From: Leuctra nigra
Lineage: Eukaryota; Arthropoda; Insecta; Plecoptera; Leuctridae
Reading direction: 5' to 3'
Length of the DNA stretch: 64,000 nt
NCBI GenBank assembly: GCA_934045905.1
Contig: OW203770.1
Location: 30,694,409-30,758,408, forward strand
The notes beneath the pieces are model-generated. The model was not told the DNA's origin and did not search any database. It saw nothing but the letters and a program-made list of their open reading frames with translations. Below are positions 46,244 through 57,172 of this stretch, in pieces (position 1 is the stretch's first letter; every line of letters starts with the position of its first letter). The position numbers and the translations under genes are program-made.

Positions 46244-46612
46244 AAAAACACTCGGTGTAAAAAATCAACCAAGTCTCTTAAACTAAAAAAAATTATGAAA
46301 TCTAAAAAATCTGCACTGAAAAGTAGTGATATCAAAAAATACGCCAAGTCAAAACTTTATTTGAAAATCAAAAAATACTTGGCGCATTGTTTTTTAGGGC
46401 ATTTGTATATTTAATGTATATTTTATATCTGGCCTATACTTCTAAGCTATTTATATACACGATGCGCCAAGTATTTTTCGATTTTCAAATAAAGTTTTGA
46501 CTTGGCGTATTTTTTGATATCACTACTTTTCAGTGCAGATTTTTTAGATTTCATAATTTTTTTTAGTTTAAGAGACTTGGTTGTTTTTTTTACACGTAGT
46601 GTTTTTATGGGG
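46244..46612. repeat. Near-perfect hairpin of family D arms, unit 3
   Basis: Arms 46244-46420 and 46456-46612 are inverted copies of about 160 bp with only about 35 bp between, giving a strong foldback. Outer ends CCCCATAAAAACACT and AGTGTTTTTATGGGG differ slightly from the CAGAAAAAAACAC ends in the other units. Confidence 0.85.
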
Positions 46613-46616
46613 ATAA

Positions 46617-46712
46617 GCTTTACCTCAATCAAGACAAGACACAAATTATGCTCTTCGCCTCGCGAGGAAAAACCTGGAGATGCCATCACAACCGGACACT
46701 GCGACTAGAACC
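46617..46712 (+). pseudogene. LINE reverse transcriptase, piece 4 of 4
   Basis: Continues piece 3 in frame with KLYLNQDKTQIMLFASRGK, the thumb region after the FADD box, then loses similarity. Confidence 0.8.
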
Positions 46713-47760
46713 AAGTTCCTGGCTATTCATGCACAATTTTCAGACTTATAAATTTATATAAAATATATTAAAATGTCAATTTTAATGTCATTGACACCTA
46801 TCAATTATTTTGAAAAAGTTTTACATAATTTTAGGGAGAATTAACTTCTTGTTACAACGCCGGTTCCCACAACCTACTCCTTGGACATAGAGATTTGAAA
46901 CTCATACAGTGTGTATAAATCAGTTTCCTTTACAACTTGACGCTTTGATTTAATTTTTGTCGGATATCACTTTTTTAACTTCTGTTATTTAAATTCGCTT
47001 TAAAATTATTGGAATTCAATGAACGTCCAGCTATACAGCAAATTTTATAGTGTTTTTTTAAGATGTATTGCTATGTTGTGGTGATCCGGAGACCGAAGTG
47101 GGGACCGGCAAAGACTTTTTTGCATAAGACCCCTTGCCAAAATTATTTTCATGGTTGACCGGTAGATGTCAGTGAGGTCACAAATCTGATGCTAAATTAT
47201 CTCTACGGTTGCTTTTGCCCTGATTGGCTCTTCGATGTTATCAACATATATGACACAGGAAGGCTCTAATAAAGTCGAATCTGGTTGGAGGATCATATTC
47301 TGTGGAATGAGGTATGGCAATGTACCTTGGCTGCATACCCTATTAGGATCGGGTCGCCCAGTTTCCCTATCCTTTTAACATTGTCACGTGATAACCTGGG
47401 CGTGACCTTGAGTCGAATCGTCGTCGAATGAATGAAAATAGAGTAATCACAACGCCCGACCTCTTGAGCTTGAGCGTTATGGGCACTGGTTTCAGCTCGT
47501 TTGTTGACGCGGCAAGTTTGATTTAACCCGTAAATCCTATGGTGACGTCATCGCCCAACTCGCCAAATATTGGAATGCACCCCTTGTCTGTATAATGTTG
47601 CCTATCTAAAGCCAGCTTCTTCCAAACTGTCAATGAATCATCACAATAAAGCGTTATCTAGATTATATCTACACGTCAGCGAAACAATTGCTCATCATAA
47701 CAGAGGTTGATACTCATTCAATAAACAATTGTCAACAATGTTGCGACACCTATACCTAGG
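46713..47760. other. No recognisable feature
   Basis: Mixed-composition sequence with no supported exon or repeat. It may be LINE-flanking host DNA. Confidence 0.35.
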
Positions 47761-47856
47761 TGGCGCAAAAGCATCGAAAGGGCAAAACATCACTGATCTC
47801 AAACTACTGCACACTTGACCTGAAAATTTCACATTAGAAAATAATAGATCGTTGAC
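47761..47856. repeat. Fragment of family C arm
   Basis: GGTGGCGCAAAA followed by ACATCACTG and CTACTGCACAC matches the outer end of the foldback at 4317. It is cut by the transposon at 47857. Confidence 0.6.
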
Positions 47857-50800
47857 GTGTAACATTTCGCCTCAGAACCACCAACGAATTTTCATGACCC
47901 CTTCCGATTTTGATCAAACTTGGTGAAGTTGTTGTTAAAAGCAAAAAATGAGACACGTATTTTTTTGTTTGGTCAATTTTGTCCCCCTTCTGGTACTTTC
48001 ACCCCTTCGAAAATCTCACTTTTTAATAAACCCTTATTTACATAACTGCTTGTAACTTTGGACTTGTTTGAGATATTTTAGTGATCTTTTTTAATATTTG
48101 TACACAAATGTAAGTAGTTTCATAATACGCAATGATAATTATAATTATTTTTTAAATCAGGGGTGACCAAACCAAATTTTGACTTTAAATGGGCCCCCCC
48201 AAAAAACAGCATTTTTAAAAATTCTGAAAAAAATATATCTTGTTTATCATTATTATGTTATCATTCCCTGAAAATTTCAGAGTGGAAAAATGTTTTGTTA
48301 TTTTTTTATGAATAAAAGTTCACCGTCGTATTTTGGAAGATCATAAAATATCACTCACCGTGTGGTATTTTGATATTAGGTGTGCTAAAATTATTGATTA
48401 AAATGAATCAGTGATAGAATAATGACACAATTCTATATTGATTTTGTCAGTAACGCGATATTTTTAAATAGGGGTGACCAAATCGGGAATGGTATTACAG
48501 CATTTAATGTCCACTGATGCATTCTTAATTTTTAGATTATGTGCTATTTCTCAGTACATTTTGGTGTTCGCAAACGCCAACGATTGTATAGATCTTCTTT
48601 TCAGTTTTAATTGAGAGTTCAATAAAATATATGCAATGAGATGATTATATATTTTTCTATACACATAATTTTTCTGTTTTGGTTGACGCTAGTAAAAGCC
48701 CCATAACCTCGCTAAGGTCTCAACCATTGTATGGGGTCTTTTTTATATTGTGGAAAGGTTAAAACCACAGACTGGCATGTGAGAGAAAAGGGATTATTTC
48801 GGCACTTTAACGATTTCATCTTTAGATTGAGCGGCATATGAATAGATTTTGGTGGAGACAATGGAAACTGAGACAGGAATGATGCAATGAAGTTTCTGAG
48901 TTCCAGTGATGGTGCGTGAACTCAGAAACCTTTCATTCAGGAGTCTTCCCTCGGCTGCGTAGTCTTCTTCCGTGCAGAAAGTGAAGTCGACGGCTTCAAT
49001 GTTCGACCTCGCCCACTCAAACAGTTGCAGTGGAGTCATGATCTGCGACTCGTAGGGGCGCTGCAGACTGGCGCGAGCAGCGAGCCTCTTCACCGTCCCT
49101 CCGACGCCGTCGCACGCTCCTTTGCCATGTGATGTGGCAAAGAAGTGCCACTCGGCGGCGACGCCGAAGTCCTCCAGGTGATGACACAGATTACTGAAGT
49201 TTTTCCGGTTCTTGTACTGGGAGGCGGCCCCGACGGAGAAGTGGATGATCTTCTTCGGAGCTGCGCCCTGGACACTCGTCAGATACTCCATCAGCTTCCT
49301 CTGGAATAAGTGGACTGCCACTGTATTATGAGTGAGACAGTCCGATATCACGACGAAGCTGACGTGTCGCTCCTCTCCACATACGCGATAGTAGGCGACG
49401 AACGGATGGATTGTTGCCGAGGAGTTATTCCAATGGAAGCCCTGCGCTTCATCTTGTAGAACAAAGGAATAGTTCTCGGCAAAATCGCAAACAACAAGAA
49501 ATTCTCCGGGATTCAAGTTGTCTTTCACTTCGTTCTGGAAGGCGGCTTGCTGTGTGGCGATGAACGAGTGTCGCTTCAGGGTGACGAGACCATCACAGAA
49601 GCTCTCCAGGAAGTCGTCCATGGGCTTGGTGACTATCTCCAGAGAGCAACGATCGACGGACGCCCATCTCTTGAAGGTGATGTTTTCTATCATCTTCTCG
49701 TCCATCAGCTCTCGAAGATGCTCCTTCATCCCTGAAGTTCCCGGACATGAAGAGCAGTCTTCCAGGAAGCAAGACGGAAGTGGCGGATTGCAGGTAATTG
49801 CCGCCACACATTCTTTATGTGTCTTGAGCGGCACGTCATCCTTTGAAGTGAGGTCCGCGATCTTGGCGCCGAGCATCATCAACTTCGAATTCTGATGAAT
49901 TGTGCACACACACACACTGTGCGTGCCTCTGGCTCCAGCTAGAACACACTCTTTGGGGCGCAACTCCGCAAACTTGGAGAACCCCACTTTATACTGAGAG
50001 AACTCACTCTTGAATAGGCGACAACGGACAACAACAATAGGATGGGGTGCGCCGTGTACCTGCGAGCACGTGCTAGTCTCTTCGAAGCATCCCTTAGCTC
50101 GAGCAGGCATGATGAATAAAGTCGTGGTCAAAAACATTGTTCCCCTATCAACTAACGGCATATCCCTCTATTTGTATGAAAGGTGAAATACAGAATAAAT
50201 AAGTTTAGTACATGTTTTATTTGTTTTAACATGTACTAGATATGTAAAAATTAAGAATGCATAAGTGGACATTAAATGCTGTAATACCATTCCCGATTTG
50301 GTCACCCCTATTTAAAAATATCGCGTTACTGACAAAATCAATAAAGAATTGTGTCATTATTCTATCACTGATTCATTTTAATCAATAATTGTAGCACACC
50401 TAATATCAAAATACCACACGGAGAGTGTTATTTTATGATCTTCCAAAATACGACGGTGAACTTTTATTCATAAAAAAATAACAAAACATTTTTCCACTCT
50501 GAAATTTTCAGGGAATGATAACATAATAATGATAAACAAGATATATTTTTTTCAGAATTTTAAAAAATGCCGTTTTTTTTGGGGGGCCCATTTAAAGTCA
50601 AAATTTGGTTTGGTCACCCCTGATTTAAAAAATAATTATAATTATCATTGCGTATTATAAAACTACTTACATTTGTGTACAAATATTAAAAAAGATCACT
50701 AAAATATCTCAAACAGGTCCAAAGTTACAAGCAGTTATGTAAATAAGGGTTTCTTAAAAAGTGAGATTTTCGAAGGGGTGAAAGTACCAGAAGGGGAACA

Positions 50801-50930
50801 AAATTGACCAAACCAAAAAATACGTGTCTCATTTTTTGCTTTTAACAACAACTTCACAAAGTTTGATCAAAATCGGAAGGGGTCATGAAAATTTTCGCGA
50901 TTTTTTGGTGGTTCTGAGGTGGAATTACCC
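47857..50930 (-). mobile_element. DNA transposon with about 680-bp terminal inverted repeats
   Basis: 47857-48537 and 50244-50930 are inverted copies at about 95% by eye, ending GGGTAATTCCACCTCAG on the right and a slightly decayed version on the left. Between them is one long ORF on the minus strand. No clear target duplication is seen. Superfamily is not assigned; the ORF has the look of a DDE-type transposase. Confidence 0.85.
48794..50161 (-). CDS. Transposase-like protein, 455 aa
   Basis: An uninterrupted frame that fills the space between the long inverted repeats. Candidate RNase H-like motifs: FLVVCDFAENYSF (residues about 220-232), IIHFSVGAASQYKNRKNF (about 308-325) and ATSHGKGACDGVGGTVKRLA (about 348-367). 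The N-terminal part has paired cysteines (CFLEDCSSCPG). I recall unnamed, multi-copy arthropod proteins with the HGKG-CDG-GG-KR motif and with Asp where this one has Val in FSVGA. If that Asp is catalytic, this copy is inactive although its frame is intact. The start at 50161 is the furthest upstream ATG. No host gene is implied. Confidence 0.7.
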   Translation of the reverse strand: MPLVDRGTMFLTTTLFIMPARAKGCFEETSTCSQVHGAPHPIVVVRCRLFKSEFSQYKVGFSKFAELRPKECVLAGARGTHSVCVCTIHQNSKLMMLGAKIADLTSKDDVPLKTHKECVAAITCNPPLPSCFLEDCSSCPGTSGMKEHLRELMDEKMIENITFKRWASVDRCSLEIVTKPMDDFLESFCDGLVTLKRHSFIATQQAAFQNEVKDNLNPGEFLVVCDFAENYSFVLQDEAQGFHWNNSSATIHPFVAYYRVCGEERHVSFVVISDCLTHNTVAVHLFQRKLMEYLTSVQGAAPKKIIHFSVGAASQYKNRKNFSNLCHHLEDFGVAAEWHFFATSHGKGACDGVGGTVKRLAARASLQRPYESQIMTPLQLFEWARSNIEAVDFTFCTEEDYAAEGRLLNERFLSSRTITGTQKLHCIIPVSVSIVSTKIYSYAAQSKDEIVKVPK

Positions 50931-51631
50931 TATACGAAACTCCTTGCGTACAGAAAATATTAAATAAGTTACACCACTATTTCAACGCATTTAAAAAGTC
51001 ACATTGCAATATTTGCAATATCTCATTAGTGATATTTGTCAAAATCACTAATGAGATAACAGTTTTGATTTTATAAAGTTGCAAGTTATTAAAGAAGACA
51101 CTTTTGACTCATTACTGTACCTGAATTTGCAGCAGCGAAAAAACTAATTTCTGCTTGGAATTCCTATTTTACACGCCAATTTTGGATATTTTTCTGGCAC
51201 TATACCTCCACCTTACCCTATAACAATAGAGGAGCAAAGAAATACCACATTTCTGAGGTGTATACAGCATTTTATTGGCGAATGTATTTAGACATTTGCC
51301 CTCAGGCGCTGAAAGGTCCTGTCCGAATGCACTTGTAGGTTTGGGGGCGTCCTTCTAATAGATATATTTTTTATACTTTTGTGACACAAGGTCTAGCTTA
51401 GAGAAAGTCCGGAATTTCCAGCAGTAGTTCCAGTAATCATATCGTATTATTTTGAGGCCGTAATGTACCAAGAATGTAATGCAATGACTTCACCAATATT
51501 TGTCGTAATCCCTATTTATTTTTTTATTTTTTGAATTTTGATCCCAATTCAATAGAGGAAATTTCATTGCAACTATGTGAATAAATCTTTGAATGAAAAT
51601 GCTTCACAGATATTATTTTGTCCTTATCTTT
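50931..51631. other. Spacer with small hairpin
   Basis: ATCTCATTAGTGA at about 51018 and its exact inverted copy TCACTAATGAGAT near 51045 form a 13-bp stem. Otherwise no feature. Confidence 0.4.
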
Positions 51632-52290
51632 GAGCGAGCGAAGCGAACGACCCCTTTTTTGGCTCTTTTGGCACGAACTTCTGTTTTTTTAGTTGTGTTT
51701 TTCTGTTACTGAGGTATACAGGTTACAATTTTTCTTCGATCGAGCTAAAATTTTGCACACATATGGACCATTTCTGGGCGTTGCAAACCCTAATTTGTTT
51801 GAAATCCGCTGATTCGTGCAGAATTAAAAAAATAATTTTTTGATTGGTTCGTTTGATCAATTTGAAATTTTGACTAGTCATTAAGACTATCATTGTCCCC
51901 AATTTTACAAAGTTTCAGCCAATTGGTTAAAATGTAAAACTATATTTCCTGTGATTTTTGAAATTTTAACTAGAACCGTTTAAACGATCAACTTAAAACT
52001 TCGCATGGTCATTGGAACCAACAGTATTTGCCAATTTTCAGACTATAATCTGTCGTTAGGTATCTTCACAAGTTTTTGTAATTTTAAGGACATGTTTGTT
52101 CTATAATCTATAAATTTTTCAAATTTATGCCAGGAATTTTAATTATTCTTTCAGTGCCATCTTGATGCTTCATGCCCAAGGCCTGTGAAGCAGAGACTTA
52201 CAAACGCATTTATCAAATCGCATGCAGAACGAAGGCCCGCTCCCCAACGCGTTACACTGAGAGCGTTTTCCTCGTTATTCATAACTTATT
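51632..52290 (+). mobile_element. Dispersed repeat family B copy
   Basis: Starts TTTGAGCGAGCGAAGCG and ends CAACGCGTTACACTGAGAGCG TTTTCCTCG, with GGCACGAACTTCTG inside. The terminal CTAG has become CTCG. Confidence 0.65.
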
Positions 52291-53889
52291 GATCTGTACT
52301 GTAAATTGTACAATTTAAAATTGATTTGAAACAATTGAGTGAAGCAAAACTTGCCTTAGGGTTGTTGCCACTGCAATATAGGTAGTCCTAATCAACTGTT
52401 TATTATTTAGCAGATTATTATTTAGGATTGAAAAACTGGCTCTTATACATATTTTCTAATTTTTAGAAAGGGATAAAAACGCTTACTCATGGTATCGGTT
52501 TGGAGGAAAGTATAATATACCTCTACAGTTTTAACTCAATATACCTGCGTTTTGATTTCTAATGAACTTTAAAGAAATATCGTTGCCACCCACAACCCTT
52601 TTTTGTGGCCAAACGTATTTCCCAGATCACAAATTTTAATTTCTGTTAATCTTGGTGGCTGGGTCGATCGACCATTTTTTCAGATAGTGTTCAATTTTGC
52701 GGTACTCACTCATTGGTATCCCCTAAACAACACTTCTTCAAAAAATAAAATACTTCCCGTGTCTAGTTTTCGAGATAGGCGAATAAGAAATAAGTATTTT
52801 TCCCAAGTTATTTTATGGCAGGTTTGAAAAATTTGTTACAAATGAAGATTTTATTTAATTGGCCCGATAGATTTAAAAAACCTATAAGAAAGAATCATTG
52901 ATCTATTTACTTTCATTAAAAAAATATAAACCAATATCATCGTGTGCTAAATAAAAAGTTGTAGGCGATTCAATAGGGAAGTCTCTTAGAATGTAGAATG
53001 AAATAAATACGTGGATTTTTAAAAATATACGTGTTTCTGATCTCGATGATCAAAAAATGTATTCTGTGGGTTAAAGTGGTTCCACTGCTCCAGCCATGGT
53101 GCTTAGAATTCGCCGTAAAATCATACAAATCTCTGATGAAATAATACCTCAAACAACAACATAAAACCATTATATCTTACCGTGTGCTCCAATTAGATGT
53201 TTTTTTTATTGAAGTTCCAATTAAACTATCCCAAAATAATTTATATTTGTAGTGCAATGTTGCCAGATTTATGGTAAATTTCACACATTGTATACATTTT
53301 CTTTCTTATTTGGCCCGTGACCCCATATTTTCAAACGGCAGTCATATTCTAAAAATTATTATCTTTAATTTTAGACTATTTTTTAATAATTTGTCGTTCC
53401 TCTTGCGGTTTTAGAGCAATTTAAGGCCAATTTTCCGGGACGATTTCATGTCTCCCTGTGTTATCTTATGGGGGAAAAGATGATCTTCAATCAAGAATAT
53501 CTAATTATATGATACAGTAAGGGGCAAATATTTTTTGCTAGTTGTATGTAATATGGTTTCATTAATCTTTGGTGTGAATTACAGCAAATTCTCATTCCTA
53601 TGCCCTGGAACCCCCTTAAATACTAGAAGTAGCAAAGTTGCAATCGAATCTGAATTAAATGAGTCACTTATCGAGAACGCAAGAACGACAATTGACGTCA
53701 AAAACGTGTATTGAATCACATAAACCAAGTACCGTTTATTATTTGGGGGAGTGTACATTCATGTTTAAAATTAACTTTTACTTGTTGGAACATTTGTTAA
53801 CATCATGACACAAAGTATAGGGAAATTCCGATTACAAAACGAATATCTCACCCTAATAGGTACAAGCTTATACCTACTATGCTTGAAGT
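52291..53889. other. No recognisable feature
   Basis: 1.6 kb of AT-rich sequence without supported exons, repeats or long open frames. Confidence 0.4.
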
Positions 53890-53940
53890 CGCCATTAGCC
53901 TCGCTGAAGAACATTGCGACGTTAAGCCCCAGAAAAAAAA
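53890..53940 (+). repeat. SINE-like 3' tail fragment
   Basis: TCGCCATTAGCCTCGCTG...GCGACGTTAAGCCCCAG and an A-run, the same as the end of the repeat at 18092-18310. Confidence 0.55.
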
Positions 53941-54049
53941 TCATCTTACCCTAGAAGGCCGTGAATAACATTAATGGCGTTTTCCTCTGGCATGCACTGA
54001 ATGAGAACAAATAATTGCTCTGTGACGTCATGCTCTCTGCACTAGTGCA

Positions 54050-54500
54050 GCAAAATGTGCAACCCCAGTGGAAAACAAGGATATTTCCAGTGCTAACATA
54101 ACCTAAAATAGCAATGAATTTCATAGAATTCGTTTTAGATCATGCTTTGTTGATCAATTAATATATCACTGTTATTTGAAGATTCAAATAGGTTTTATAC
54201 AGCAACTATTTTTCAACCTTCCATCTTGGAATATTCGAGTGCAATGGCTTGCACTGAGAATTTTCTCAGTGCTAAAAATGTGCCCTCAGTGCGTGCAACT
54301 ATGCCAGTGGAAAACGAAGAAACCAACCAGTGCGCACTGGATCTCCCAGTGGAAAACGATACCCACTATCAGTGCACACCCAGTGCAGCCAATGCAGCCA
54401 GTGGAAAACGCTATCAGTTTGAAATTTGAATTAGGTTTTGTATGGTGACGTCATTTCAGTGCAGCCCCAGTGCGGTCAGTGGAAAACGCCATGAGATAAT
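54050..54500. repeat. Region of CAGTGGAAAACG words
   Basis: At least five copies of CAGTGGAAAAC(G) (about 54067, 54306, 54348, 54401, 54477) with intervening CAGTGCAxCC words. It directly precedes the exon at 54509. A degenerate short repeat of unknown origin. Confidence 0.5.
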
Positions 54501-54508
54501 AATATCAG

Positions 54509-54645
54509 TGCGGTCGCACAAGTCAATCTAATGGCTTTGAAGATAAATTTGCAATTTTAGAGGACCGTGAAAATACAAATGAATTTTTAAAGTCCAATAA
54601 CAATTTCGATTGTGAAATAAAAATGTCTGGACAAGGGAATGCAAA
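54509..54645 (+). CDS. Exon of unidentified gene with minisatellite exon
   Basis: A 137-nt exon between acceptor AATAATATCAG and donor GTGAGT, open in phase 0 and ending two bases into a codon. It encodes SQSNGFEDKFAILEDRENTN, then an acidic stretch and KMSGQGNAK. The next exon at 55805 begins with the one base needed. Its function is not evident. An acceptor a little downstream (CACAAG) is also possible. Confidence 0.5.
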
Positions 54646-54839
54646 GTGAGTACCTATTTTAAAATTATTGATAATAGAATACGTTTCATTAACATAGGTA
54701 TTCTCGACAGTTTTTCGCTGGAGCATATTGGGTTTCATTATCTAAGATACAATAGACATTCATTCATTGTACCTATCATCACTTTCTTGCCAAGTAAAAA
54801 CTTGACACCTCCCTGTTTTTTGCACTTGCTTAGCTGGCG

Positions 54840-55114
54840 CTATCAACCAGCGTATATTGTTTATTAGGCCCGGTTTCACCAAGATTATATACTCAGGAGT
54901 CGGGTTAGAGGCGCTAAACCTGGTTTATTTGTTTCGGTCAAATATTTAAAGATCGGTTCGAGGTTCGGTTTGGTTAAAAAATACGAAGTTCGCCCAACCA
55001 ACCCTACAAGATATGTCTAGAAAACAAGAATATTACGTGGTCTAGAACACTTTAGAGACTCTCTCATTATAATATCAGAACACTTCAGAAATGATTAGAA
55101 AACTCTAGTACACT
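54840..55114. other. Intron sequence with AGAAATGA/TCTAGAA words
   Basis: Part of a stretch (about 55010-55115 and 55310-55560) built of variants of TCTAGAAATGAC. No coding potential. Confidence 0.45.
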
Positions 55115-55307
55115 CTACAGTCCGTGTCACACGGAGTTGTCTGCCAGACGTGGCGCCTAATGTTGCAAATAACCGGTTTTTGTCCATCCCTCAGTCGCTG
55201 TGAGCGATCGCGCGACCTTCCGAGACCATCCCTCTCTCTCGGACAAGCGATATATTCGAAATATCTTACCCACTGTACCGGACAATTCCGTGCGACACAG
55301 ACTGTAG
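55115..55307. mobile_element. MITE, 193 bp
   Basis: CTACAGTCCGTGTCACACGG at the left and, inverted, CTACAGTCTGTGTCGCACGG at the right, continuing to 27 bp with four mismatches. It lies inside the TCTAGAAATGAC-word region. Confidence 0.65.
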
Positions 55308-55804
55308 TGAAGTGAACTCTTAAATGACTAGGTAGGTATAGAGAAATGACAAGAATTGAATAATAAATAGATTTAACTAGAAATGTCAAGTAAATGTAGA
55401 CTCTAGAAATGACTATTATTATTAGAAATTACTAGAATTATTAGAAATCACAAGATAAATTAATTAGTCTACTAGTTACTTTTAACCATTCTATTATAAT
55501 TTCCAGAGTCTACGATTTCTCGACATTTCTAGTCGAATCGACTCATTTATCAATGACAATAAGAAATTGCATGAATTAATAGATTCTCGCAGTTGTTAAC
55601 AGATAACGCCACCATCGCGAACTCAACACATATTATCAATTAACTTTATCTCGTTACCTACCTTTATGTTCGTTTTAAGTAAGTAAGTAATATTACCTAG
55701 GTACTTCCAAAATCTGGCAAATAAGTTTAAGCAATTTAAACAATAAGAGAGCTTATTTTTACACGATAGGAAAATTTGTATAAGGTACCTACCTCCATTT
55801 GCAG

Positions 55805-57172
55805 ATGCAGTTTTATCTCCAGAATTAAACAAACTTGCTGTAAGAAAAAAAAGACGGTGGCTGACGGCGCCCCCCAGACGTCCGAGTTGCCATGTAAATC
55901 TGCAAAGCCTGAGGGAACGGATATGCCGCAGAAAAGGATGGCTGACGGTGCCCCCCAGGCGTCCGAGTTGCCATGTAAATCTGCAAAGCCTGAGGGAACG
56001 GATATGCCGCAGAAAAGGATGGCTGACGGCGCCCCCCAGACGTCCGAGTTGCCATGTAAATCTGCAAAGCCTGAGGGAACGGATATGCCGCAGAAAAGGA
56101 TGGCTGACGGCGCCCCCCAGACGTCCGAGTTGCCATGTAAATCTGCAAAGCCTGAGGGAACGGATATGCCGCAGAAAAGGATGGCTGACGGCGCCCCCCA
56201 GACGTCCGAGTTGCCATGTAAATCTGCAAAGCCTGAGGGAACGGATATGCCGCAGAAAAGGATGGCTGACGGCGCCCCCCAGACGTCCGAGTTGCCATGT
56301 AAATCTGCAAAGCCTGAGGGAACGGATATGCCGCAGAAAAGGATGGCTGACGGCGCCCCCCAGACGTCCGAGTTGCCATGTAAATCTGCAAAGCCTGAGG
56401 GAACGGATATGCCGCAGAAAAGGATGGCTGACGGCGCCCCCCAGACGTCCGAGTTGCCATGTAAATCTGCAAAGCCTGAGGGAACGGATATGCCGCAGAA
56501 AAGGATGGCTGACGGTGCCCCCCAGACGTCCGAGTTGCCATGTAAATCTGCAAAGCCTGAGGGAACGGATATGCCGCAGAAAAGGATGGCTGACGGCGCC
56601 CCCCAGACGTCCGAGTTGCCATGTAAATCTGCAAAGCCTGAGGGAACGGATATGCCGCAGAAAAGGATGGCTGACGGTGCCCCCCAGACGTCCGAGTTGC
56701 CATGTAAATCTGCAAAGCCTGAGGGAACGGATATGCCGCAGAAAAGGATGGCTGACGGCGCCCCCCAGACGTCTGAGTTGCCATGTAAATCTGCAAAGCC
56801 TGAGGGAACGGATATGCCGCAGAAAAGGATGGCTGACGGTGCCCCCCAGACGTCCGAGTTGCCATGTAAATCTGCAAAGCCTGAGGGAACGGATATGCCG
56901 CAGAAAAGGATGGCTGACGGTGCCCCCCAGACGTCCGAGTTGCCATGTAAATCTGCAAAGCCTCAGGGAACGGCCGACAACGTCAGAAAGTGCACGCTCG
57001 AGAGCGCTCGACGCAAAGAAGCGAACTGCTACGAGCAGCGCACTGACTTGTCCCGCTTGAACCTCGAGCAACTCATAATGGCTACGATCAACAAGTCCTA
57101 CAAGGACCGCCAGCTACTTATGCAAACAGAGGCACAGCTGCTCAGTTTCATGCGCCAGGACCCGACCACTTG
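55805..57172 (+). CDS. Exon with 14-copy coding minisatellite
   Basis: Acceptor CCTCCATTTGCAG at 55792-55804 and donor GTGAGC at 57173. It enters and leaves in phase 2 and matches the exon at 54509. After a short cysteine- and lysine-rich lead (TCCKKKKT) come 13 full 27-residue units (ADGAPQTSELPCKSAKPEGT then DMPQKRM) and one partial. The C-terminal unique part has SRLNLEQLIMATINKSYKD and LLMQTEAQLLSFM, which resembles the helix before the R3H domain in R3HDM/ARPP21-type RNA-binding proteins. A downstream R3H exon would be expected but is not found in the window. The repeats suggest a disordered region. Confidence 0.6.
55853..56970 (+). repeat. 81-bp minisatellite, 14 copies
   Basis: Units differ only by a few single changes (GGCGCC versus GGTGCC; CAGGCG versus CAGACG; one GTCTGAG). 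The period is a multiple of three, and two plus-strand and two minus-strand frames stay open throughout. Only one is supported by the splice phase. Confidence 0.95.

Larger units (their letters stand above)
32853..46612 (+). mobile_element. 13.76-kb insertion: three tandem family D units
   Basis: Starts TCTAGTGGAGCGGTCGCTCC and ends ...GTGTTTTTATGGGG, with ATAA at 32849-32852 and 46613-46616. Excision with one ATAA left joins WFGH to KLYLNQDKTQ in frame. Units: 32853-37860, 37861-42003 and 42004-46612, each headed by the palindrome GTGGAGCGG(T)CGCTCCAC or a one-base variant, followed by an ETS/CRE array and then D arms. Unit 1 lacks the second arm. A solo LTR, two MITEs and a LINE are inserted. 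No transposase is seen, so movement must be in trans. Confidence 0.8.

Noticed and set aside
49518..49895. Plus-strand open frame opposite the transposase-like ORF
   Set aside because: Antisense shadow; no family features, while the minus-strand frame has coherent motifs.
55853..56970. CRISPR-like regular array
   Set aside because: Contiguous 81-bp units with no spacers, in coding phase, in animal-type DNA.
55623..57071. Long minus-strand frames across the minisatellite (482 and 377 codons) and a second plus-strand frame
   Set aside because: They are open only because the 81-bp unit lacks stops in those frames. Only the frame at 55805-57172 agrees with splice sites and phase.
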